NCBI GenBank assembly: GCA_013820975.1
Contig: JACDHQ010000104.1
Coordinates: 1 to 7,139, forward strand
Length of the DNA: 7,139 nucleotides
Source of the DNA: Gemmatimonadaceae bacterium
Lineage (GTDB): Bacteria; Gemmatimonadota; Gemmatimonadetes; Gemmatimonadales; Gemmatimonadaceae
Direction of reading: 5' to 3'
Positions within the stretch are counted from its first letter, which is position 1, and each line of letters opens with the position of its first letter. The notes beneath the pieces are model-generated. The model saw nothing but the letters and a program-made list of their open reading frames with translations. It had not been told where the DNA came from and did not search any database. Made by a program: the position numbers and the translations under genes. This document shows positions 1 to 5,186 of the stretch, in pieces.

Positions 1-570
1 GACAAGGGGCGCGTCCTGATCGACGGCCAGGACATCGCGCCGCTGAGCTTCACCGAGGCACTGGAGACGCGCAAGAAGATGGGGATGGTCTTCCAGGGCG
101 CGGCGCTGTTCGACTCGATGACGGTGTACGAGAACGTCGCCTATCCATTGCGCGAGCACTTCCGGCTGTCGGAGGACGACGTGGAGGCCCGCGTGCGCGA
201 GAAGCTCGAGTTCGTGGACCTGGAGCCGGACGAGGTGCTCAAGAAGCTGCCTTCCGAGCTGTCGGGGGGCATGCGCAAGCGGGTCGGCATCGCGCGGGCG
301 ATGTCGGGCAACCCGGAGATCATGCTCTACGACGAGCCGACCTCCGGTCTCGACCCCCTGACGACGGGCACCATCACGCGCCTCATCATGAAGCTCCAGC
401 GGGAACTCCGGGTGACCAGCATCGTGGTGTCCCACGATATCCGGTCCGTCTTTCGCATGGCCACGAAGATCGCGGTCCTCAGCGACCGCCAAATCGTCTT
501 CTTCGGAAGTCCCGAGGACATGATGGCCAGCGACGATCCTTACATCCAGGATTTCCTGGGCGGGTTCTGA
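1..570 (+). CDS. mlaF: Mla-type ABC transporter ATP-binding protein (MlaF-like), 5'-truncated
   Basis: ATPase subunit of an MCE/Mla lipid importer-exporter, which powers phospholipid movement between inner and outer membrane from the cytoplasmic face. Frame 1 is open from the first base, giving 189 visible residues; the start codon and Walker A lie upstream of the window. Visible motifs (numbered from base 1) are the Q-loop VFQ at 30-32, followed by a GAALFDSMTVYENV stretch typical of MlaF/Ttg2A; the ABC signature LSGGM at 87-91; Walker B IMLYDE at 107-112; the D-loop SGLD; and the H-loop histidine in VVSHD near 145. The protein stops soon after QDFLGG, so it seems to lack the C-terminal tail that E. 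coli MlaF has. The stop is 3 nt before the MCE gene, so the two are almost certainly cotranscribed, and an MlaE-type permease is expected just upstream. The family call is firm; the exact symbol rests on the MCE neighbour. Confidence 0.93.
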   Translation, partial: DKGRVLIDGQDIAPLSFTEALETRKKMGMVFQGAALFDSMTVYENVAYPLREHFRLSEDDVEARVREKLEFVDLEPDEVLKKLPSELSGGMRKRVGIARAMSGNPEIMLYDEPTSGLDPLTTGTITRLIMKLQRELRVTSIVVSHDIRSVFRMATKIAVLSDRQIVFFGSPEDMMASDDPYIQDFLGGF

Positions 571-573
571 TCT

Positions 574-1575
574 ATGCGGCGATCCATCGGCATCACCTGG
601 GACCAGCTGAAGGTGGGAGCGACGATCCTTGTCGGCCTCGCGATCCTCGGGGTGTCCATCTACTACATCGGGCGGGCGGCAAACCTCTTCGCCGACCGCT
701 ACACGCTCGTCGCCTTCCTGCCGGACGCCCCCGGGCTGCGGATCGGCGGCTCGGTGATGATCGCCGGCCAGACGGCGGGCTCGGTCAAGGACATCACCTT
801 CCTCCCGGTGGACAACGACACGACGCGCAACCTCCGCGTGGTGATTTCAATCGACCAGTCGCTGCGCGAGCAGGTGCGCTCGGACTCCAAGGTGAAGCTG
901 CGGACCCTCGGGCTCCTCGGCGACAAGGTGCTGGACATCAGGCCGGGAACGCCGCAGTACAGCGTCCTTCGTCCCAACGACACGCTGCAGGTGGAGCCCG
1001 CGCTCGACCTGGACGCCGTCCTGGCGCAGGCGGCCGGTGCCGTGGACGACGTGGTGGCGCTCACGCGGGACTTCCGGCAGATCACGGGCGGTCTCGTTCG
1101 CGGGGAGGGGACCATCGGGCGCCTCCTCACGGACCGGGCACTGTACGACCAGTTCACCGGGACGATGGCGCGGACCAATGCCCTCCTGACCCGGGTGCAG
1201 ACCTCGCGCGGCACGGTGGGCCGCCTGATCGACGACCCGGCGCTCTACAACGACATGGTCGCGCTGGTGGGGTCGATGAACGGGCTCGTCGCGCAGGTGA
1301 ACACGAGCGAAGGCACCGTTGGCAAGCTCCTCCGCGACACGACCCTGTACTCGAACCTCGTCGGCATCACGCAGGGGGGCGACTCCCTGATGAAGATGCT
1401 CACGCAGGGGGACGGGCTCGCGAACAAGCTGCTGACCGACCAGACGCTCTACGACCAGGTGAACAAGCTCGTGACCGACCTCAGCGCCATCCTCGCCGAC
1501 GTGCGGCAGGACCCGGCACCGTACACCAAGGGGCTGGTCAACGTCTGCGTCTTCGGGTGCAAGAAGGACGAGTAG
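574..1575 (+). CDS. mlaD: MCE-domain lipid-transport protein (MlaD-like), membrane anchored
   Basis: Substrate-binding component of an Mla/MCE phospholipid transporter. It is 333 residues long. A short cytoplasmic N-terminus is followed by one hydrophobic anchor at about residues 15-33 (GATILVGLAILGVSIYYIG), with no signal-peptidase site seen. The MCE domain spans about 42-124 and includes DAPGLRIGGSVMIAG and, near its end, LRTLGLLGDKVLDI. The rest, about 145-333, is predicted mostly helical and carries four copies of a G-T-hydrophobic-G-(K/R)-L-(L/I)-x-D-x-x-L-Y motif at exact 34-residue spacing. It ends with DPAPY and then VCVFGCKKDE, resembling the NPKRYVxFSVFGKK-like ends I recall in Bacteroidota-type MCE proteins. 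The start at 574 is 3 nt after the ATPase stop, with a purine-rich GGGCGGG about 8 nt upstream. E. coli MlaD is much shorter (about 180 residues), so the repeat tail is extra material, probably a periplasmic helical assembly (inference). Confidence 0.92.
   Translation: MRRSIGITWDQLKVGATILVGLAILGVSIYYIGRAANLFADRYTLVAFLPDAPGLRIGGSVMIAGQTAGSVKDITFLPVDNDTTRNLRVVISIDQSLREQVRSDSKVKLRTLGLLGDKVLDIRPGTPQYSVLRPNDTLQVEPALDLDAVLAQAAGAVDDVVALTRDFRQITGGLVRGEGTIGRLLTDRALYDQFTGTMARTNALLTRVQTSRGTVGRLIDDPALYNDMVALVGSMNGLVAQVNTSEGTVGKLLRDTTLYSNLVGITQGGDSLMKMLTQGDGLANKLLTDQTLYDQVNKLVTDLSAILADVRQDPAPYTKGLVNVCVFGCKKDE
1105..1458 (+). repeat. Four 34-residue (102-nt) repeats in the MCE protein tail
   Basis: The repeat cores cover residues 178-193, 212-227, 246-261 and 280-295 of the MCE protein (nt 1105-1152, 1207-1254, 1309-1356, 1411-1458). 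Starts are exactly 34 residues apart each time. The cores read EGTIGRLLTDRALYDQ, RGTVGRLIDDPALYND, EGTVGKLLRDTTLYSN and DGLANKLLTDQTLYDQ. The linkers between them are variable but leucine/valine rich. DNA identity between copies is only partial, so this is an old protein repeat rather than a recent tandem duplication. A degenerate DPAPY at 313-317 may be a capping remnant out of phase. Confidence 0.85.
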
Positions 1576-1602
1576 GCGGCGCAACCGCTTGATCGGGCGG
1601 GT

Positions 1603-1608
1603 TATGTT
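1603..1608 (+). promoter_or_regulatory. Putative -10 box (TATGTT) of the asparaginase gene
   Basis: TATGTT lies 6 nt before the ATG at 1615 in the 39-nt gap after the MCE gene. That spacing would place the transcript start at or next to the start codon, giving a leaderless mRNA. No good Shine-Dalgarno is at normal distance: the nearest G-rich run, at 1595-1601, is too far. No clear -35 is seen at 16-18 nt upstream. The same arrangement precedes hemW and hrcA, which is the main support. Confidence 0.45.
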
Positions 1609-1614
1609 TCACCC

Positions 1615-2604
1615 ATGAAGGAGCTCCGCCTCGACGTCGCGGTCACTCGCGGCGACTCGATCGAATCCCGCCACCGGGTCCACGCCGCCGTCGTCGATGC
1701 GACCGGCGCGCTCGTGGCCCGTGCAGGCGACCCGGAGCTCGTGACGCACTGGCGCTCCTGCGCCAAGCCCTTCCAGGTGATGCCCCTCGTGAATGCCGGG
1801 GGCTTCGATGAGCTGCGGTGGGGGGACAACGAGCTTGCGCTTGCGTGCGGCTCCCACGGCGGCGAGCCGGAGCATGTGGCCATCGCCACGTCGATGCTCG
1901 CGACGATGGGCCTGGAGGAGGGCGACCTTGCCTGTGGGGCACAGGAGCCGATCACCGCGCGCGGAGCCCGCCTGCTCCGGGAGTCGGGGGAGCGACCGAG
2001 CCGGCTCCACAACAACTGCTCGGGAAAGCACGCGGCGATGCTCGGCCGCGCGATGACGGCAGGGTGGCCGACTTCGGGTTACGAGCGCGAAGACCATCCG
2101 GTGCAGCAGGCGGTGCTCGAGAGCATCGTGAACTGGTCGGGCACCCCGGCTTCCAGTATCGGTCGAGCGATCGACGGGTGCGGCGTGGTGGAGTTCACCC
2201 TGTCCTTGACCGCCATGGCGCGCGCCTACGCCCGCTTCGGCCAGGCTGCCGAAGACCATGCCAGCGGTGCCGCGCGTGTCCTTCACGCAATGCGGACCCG
2301 CCCCTTCCTCATCGGCGGGACGGACCGCTTCGACACGATCCTCTCCGAGGAGACCGAGGGTGGCATCGTGGCAAAGGTCGGTGCCGAGGGAGTGCATTGC
2401 GCCTTCCTGCCGGGGCTCAACCTCGGCATCGCCCTGAAGGTGGAGGACGGCTCGCAGCGCGCGCAGTACCCCGCGCTCCTCAAGACCCTGCAGTGCCTCG
2501 GCGCCATCCCCTCGGAGCTGCCGCCCCGGCTCGCCGAGCTGCGGCAGCGGCCGGTCCGCAACACGCGGGGTGAAACCGTCGGCGAAGTGCTGCTCGCGTC
2601 ATGA
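1615..2604 (+). CDS. L-asparaginase, Rhizobium etli type (class 3, 'asparaginase II' Pfam family)
   Basis: Predicted cytoplasmic zinc-dependent amidohydrolase converting L-asparagine to aspartate and ammonia; no signal peptide or membrane segment. It has 329 residues, close to the family's usual length. Motifs in order are SCAKPFQ (Ser48, Lys51), ACGSHGGEPEH (Ser80), HNNCSGKHAAML (Cys135, Lys138), DGCGVV (Asp187, Cys189) and IVAKVGAEG (Lys254). From memory, R. etli ReAV uses Ser48-Lys51 and Ser80-Lys263 as two Ser-Lys pairs, with zinc on Cys135, Lys138 and Cys189. Here the first residues fall at identical numbers, and Lys254 is the likely equivalent of Lys263. The family is unrelated in sequence to E. 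coli AnsA/AnsB. ATG 1615 is chosen because the N-terminus aligns in register and a TANNTT box precedes it. The gene is separated by about 40 nt from both neighbours. Asparaginase is the best-supported activity, though many members are untested. Confidence 0.92.
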   Translation: MKELRLDVAVTRGDSIESRHRVHAAVVDATGALVARAGDPELVTHWRSCAKPFQVMPLVNAGGFDELRWGDNELALACGSHGGEPEHVAIATSMLATMGLEEGDLACGAQEPITARGARLLRESGERPSRLHNNCSGKHAAMLGRAMTAGWPTSGYEREDHPVQQAVLESIVNWSGTPASSIGRAIDGCGVVEFTLSLTAMARAYARFGQAAEDHASGAARVLHAMRTRPFLIGGTDRFDTILSEETEGGIVAKVGAEGVHCAFLPGLNLGIALKVEDGSQRAQYPALLKTLQCLGAIPSELPPRLAELRQRPVRNTRGETVGEVLLAS

Positions 2605-2641
2605 CGCGGGGCACGACGATGGTGTCGGGGGCGTCCTGGGG

Positions 2642-3286
2642 ATGACGGTCGTCCATCGTGATGATCGCATCGTACGCTCGCTCGACGCCGAAACTGCAGT
2701 GCTGGTTCGCCTCTCCGCGGTTGTCACCGCGGGGACGGAGGCAGAGCTGCGGCTGGCAATCGCCGAGGCGGCGCCGCTGCTGCGGCCGGTGTGGGCGGAT
2801 GAGCTGCTGCTGCAGTCGTACCTGTTCGCCGGGTTCCCGCGCATGCTCAACGCCGCGCGCGAGTGGCGCAAGGTGAGCGGCGGCGCGGCGCTGGCCGACG
2901 ATGAGGGCGTGCACGACGAGATGATCGCCGAGTGGCACGTGCGTGGGGAAGCGACCTGCGAAGCCGTATACGGCGAGATGTATCCGCGACTGCGCGAGAA
3001 CATGCGCACGCTGCACCCGGCGATCGACGCGTGGATGATCGTGGAGGGGTACGGCAAGGTGCTGGGCCGGCCGGGGCTCGACCTTGCCCGCCGGGAGCTC
3101 TGCATCATCGCGGCGTGCGTGGCGGGTCGGCAGGACCGCCAGCTGGTGTCGCACCTGAACGGGGCGATCAACGTGGGAGCACCCGCAGGCTGGGTGGATG
3201 GAACCTTGGACGCGCTTCAGGGCATCGCTGCCCCCGACGCGCTCCAGCGGGCCCGCATGCTGTGGGCGCGCGTACAGGGAAAGTGA
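2642..3286 (+). CDS. Carboxymuconolactone decarboxylase (CMD/AhpD-like) family protein, function unknown
   Basis: A 214-residue soluble protein resembling the CMD superfamily. The best match to the family pattern is in the C-terminal half: an acidic helix with RRELCIIAACVAG (151-162), then LVSHLNGAINVGA (168-180), which holds the family's usual histidine (His171) and the 'H..gAlnxG' motif, then a WVDGTLDAL helix. The AhpD CxxC redox pair is absent: Cys154 and Cys159 are five apart and His171 is not next to them. This argues against AhpD-type peroxidase support. The N-terminal half (21-76, with LLLQSYLFAGFPRMLNA) looks like a second, diverged copy of the helical CMD unit, fitting the double length compared with about 120-residue PcaC. 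ATG 2642 is chosen; a GTG at 2570 would extend 24 residues into the asparaginase gene with unconvincing sequence. The stop is 9 nt before obg, implying cotranscription. A ring-cleavage role is not supported by any neighbour. Confidence 0.78.
   Translation: MTVVHRDDRIVRSLDAETAVLVRLSAVVTAGTEAELRLAIAEAAPLLRPVWADELLLQSYLFAGFPRMLNAAREWRKVSGGAALADDEGVHDEMIAEWHVRGEATCEAVYGEMYPRLRENMRTLHPAIDAWMIVEGYGKVLGRPGLDLARRELCIIAACVAGRQDRQLVSHLNGAINVGAPAGWVDGTLDALQGIAAPDALQRARMLWARVQGK
2712..2735. repeat. Hairpin-forming inverted repeat in the CMD-like gene
   Basis: A 10-bp stem (2712-2721 with 2726-2735, one G-T wobble) closes on the 4-nt loop TGTC. The 7 bp nearest the loop, CCGCGGT/ACCGCGG, are perfect. It lies about 70 nt inside the coding sequence and has no following T-run. 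In GC-rich DNA this could be chance. Confidence 0.5.
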
Positions 3287-3295
3287 GCGGCTGAC

Positions 3296-4312
3296 ATGTT
3301 CATCGATCGCGTTGCGGTAAAGATCCAGGCTGGCGACGGCGGCTCGGGAGTGCTGAGCTTCCGCCGCGAGAAGTTCGTCGCGCTCGGCGGTCCCGATGGC
3401 GGAGACGGCGGACGGGGGGGCAGCGTGATCGTGCGCGGCGACTCCAACCTGAGCACACTCCTCGACTACACCTACCGCGACTACTGGCGCGCCCAGAATG
3501 GCGACAACGGGTCGGGGAACAACAAGACCGGCCGATCGGGCGACGACATCGTGATGCCGGTGCCCCCGGGCACGATCGTGCGCGACAAGGCAACGGGCGA
3601 CTTCATCGCCGAGATCCTCCAGAGCGGCGACGACGTGGTGATTGCGAAGGGCGGGCGCGGCGGAAAGGGCAACGCATGGTTCGTCACGGCGACGCACCAG
3701 TCGCCGCGGGAGTTCCAGCCCGGCGAGGAAGGGGAGCAGCGGGTGCTCGAGCTCGAGCTCAAGCTCATCGCCGACGTGGGCCTCGTGGGCCAGCCGAATG
3801 CCGGGAAGTCCACCCTCTTGTCGGTGATCTCCGCTGCGCGTCCCAAGATCGCCGACTATCCGTTCACGACGCTGGCGCCGAACCTTGGCGTCGTCCCCCT
3901 GAGCGGCCACCGCACGTTCGTCGTCGCCGACATCCCCGGGATCATCGAGGGCGCGCACGAGGGAAAGGGGCTGGGGCTGCAGTTCCTGCGGCACATCGAG
4001 CGTACGCGGTTGCTCGCATTCATGGTGCCGGTGGATGCGATGGAATGGCAGCAGGAGTATGACGGGCTTCGCGCGGAGATCGAGGCCTATTCGACGGAGC
4101 TGGCGACGAAGCCCCACTGCGTCGTGTTCACGAAGATGGACCTGCTGGGCGACATGGAGCCGCCGCCGATCGACGCGCCCGAGGCCTTCGGCGTCTACGC
4201 GATCAGCGGTGCCGCGCGCCAGGGGCTCGATGCGCTGCTGGCCGCGTGGTGGGAGCGCCTGGCGGAAGTGAAGCGGATCGAAGCTCCGGTGGACCCGGCA
4301 CCGCGGCCGTGA
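3296..4312 (+). CDS. obg: Obg family GTPase (ObgE/CgtA), short form without OCT domain
   Basis: Essential-type GTPase that binds the 50S ribosomal subunit and acts in late ribosome assembly and stress response; cytoplasmic. It has 338 residues. The glycine-rich Obg domain (about 1-157) starts MFIDRVAVKIQAGDGGSG and contains FRREKFVALGGPDGGDGGRGG. The G domain follows: G1 GQPNAGKS (165-172), switch I/G2 with DYPFTT (187-192), G3 DIPG (212-215), the GAHEGKGLGLQFLRHIERT signature (219-237), G4 TKMD (279-282) and G5 SGAA (304-307). The usual G4 in Obg is NKxD, so Asn-to-Thr is unusual, although TKxD works in Rho-type GTPases. The protein ends at PVDPAPRP, so the C-terminal OCT domain found in B. 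subtilis Obg is missing, as in many bacteria. ATG 3296 gives the canonical MFxD N-terminus. It starts 9 nt after the CMD-like gene and its stop overlaps dprA. Confidence 0.97.
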   Translation: MFIDRVAVKIQAGDGGSGVLSFRREKFVALGGPDGGDGGRGGSVIVRGDSNLSTLLDYTYRDYWRAQNGDNGSGNNKTGRSGDDIVMPVPPGTIVRDKATGDFIAEILQSGDDVVIAKGGRGGKGNAWFVTATHQSPREFQPGEEGEQRVLELELKLIADVGLVGQPNAGKSTLLSVISAARPKIADYPFTTLAPNLGVVPLSGHRTFVVADIPGIIEGAHEGKGLGLQFLRHIERTRLLAFMVPVDAMEWQQEYDGLRAEIEAYSTELATKPHCVVFTKMDLLGDMEPPPIDAPEAFGVYAISGAARQGLDALLAAWWERLAEVKRIEAPVDPAPRP

Positions 4313-5157
4313 TCGCCGTCGTCGTCGCGCGCGGCGACGCGCGGTACCCGGCGGCGCTCGAGGATCATCGTCCGCCGAAGCAGCTCTGGTGCCTTGGTGC
4401 CGTCGAGCTGCTTCACGCCACGCCGATGGTCGCCATCGTCGGCACGCGCAACTGTACGGCCTACGGCGAGCGGACGGCGCGCGGCCTCGCGAACGCGGTC
4501 GCGCGCGCCGGCGGATGCGTCGTGAGCGGGATGGCGCGCGGGATCGACGCGGCAGCGCATCGCGGCGCGCTCGAAGCGGGGGGGCGCACGATCGCCGTGC
4601 TCGGGACCGGGATCGATGTCCCCTACCCGGCGACACATCGCGCGTTGCATCGCGAGATTGCCGAGCGCGGACTCGTCATCTCCGAGATGCCCCCCGGGCA
4701 GTCCGCATTTCCCGGCTGCTTCCCGCGCCGCAATCGCATCATTGCCGGCATCGCGCCGCTCACGGTGGTGGTCGAGGGCGGCTACAAGAGCGGCGCCCTC
4801 AACACGGCGAACACGGCGCTCGACCTCGGGCGGACGGTGGCGGCGATCCCGGGCGAGATCGACAATCCGCAGAGCCTGGGCGGCAACACGTTGCTGCGCG
4901 ACGGCGCCCACGTGATCGCCGGCATCGACGACCTGCTGCGGCTGGCCGGGCTCGACCCGGTCCCGGCACCGCGCTTCGTCCCGCGCAACCCGGAGGAAGC
5001 CTCCATCGTGGACATCCTGCGCACCGGCGAGGCGACCGCGGATGTGCTCTCGCTGCGCTCGGGGCTTCCGGCCGCCCGCTGCTTCGCGACGATCACGGCG
5101 CTCGAGATCGAAGGGGCAGTGGAGTGCACGCTGGGCGGGGCGGTCCGGCTCCGCTGA
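4309..5157 (+). CDS. dprA: DNA-processing protein DprA
   Basis: DprA binds incoming single-stranded DNA during natural transformation and loads RecA on it in the cytoplasm. From GTG 4309 it has 282 residues. The extended Rossmann fold carries VAIVGTRNCTAYGERTARGLA (41-61), SGMARGIDAAAHRGAL (73-88), TIAVLGTGID (94-103), FPRRNRIIAG (138-147), then KSGALNTANTALDLGRTVAAIPGEID (160-185) and GGNTLLRDGAHVIA (191-204). A C-terminal winged-helix-like region follows at about 228-282. The N-terminal SAM domain seen in pneumococcal DprA is absent. The start is decided by GTGA at 4309-4312, where the start overlaps the obg stop, a common translational-coupling arrangement. An in-frame GTG at 4246 would add 21 poorly conserved residues inside obg. 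DprA is also widespread in bacteria not known to be competent, so transformation cannot be concluded from this gene alone. Confidence 0.95.
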   Translation: MIAVVVARGDARYPAALEDHRPPKQLWCLGAVELLHATPMVAIVGTRNCTAYGERTARGLANAVARAGGCVVSGMARGIDAAAHRGALEAGGRTIAVLGTGIDVPYPATHRALHREIAERGLVISEMPPGQSAFPGCFPRRNRIIAGIAPLTVVVEGGYKSGALNTANTALDLGRTVAAIPGEIDNPQSLGGNTLLRDGAHVIAGIDDLLRLAGLDPVPAPRFVPRNPEEASIVDILRTGEATADVLSLRSGLPAARCFATITALEIEGAVECTLGGAVRLR

Positions 5158-5174
5158 GCCGGCGCGCGGGGCGC

Positions 5175-5180
5175 TAGCTT
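5175..5180 (+). promoter_or_regulatory. Putative -10 box (TAGCTT) of hemW
   Basis: TAGCTT lies 6 nt before the hemW ATG at 5187, in the 29-nt gap after dprA. The spacing fits a transcript starting at or beside the ATG. No Shine-Dalgarno is present in CCAGCG between the box and the start, and no TTG-type -35 is seen at the usual distance. Support comes mainly from the matching boxes before the asparaginase and hrcA genes. Confidence 0.45.
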
Positions 5181-5186
5181 CCAGCG

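Noticed and set aside
1599..1614. Inverted repeat GGGT-N8-ACCC around the TATGTT box before the asparaginase gene
   Set aside because: Only 4 bp of pairing; too short to call an operator or terminator.
1576..1614. Possible terminator after the MCE gene
   Set aside because: The AACCGC...GGCGGGTT pairing needs a bulge and there is no T-run after a stable stem.
2570..2641. Upstream GTG start for the CMD-like gene
   Set aside because: It would overlap the asparaginase gene by 35 nt, and the extra 24 residues look like read-through of non-coding DNA; ATG 2642 leaves a complete domain.
2480..4636. A 718-codon open frame on the minus strand spanning the asparaginase end, CMD-like gene, obg and dprA start
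   Set aside because: It is antisense to four confidently identified genes, its translation is Arg/His/Ala/Pro-rich low complexity, and long antisense frames are expected in GC-rich DNA.
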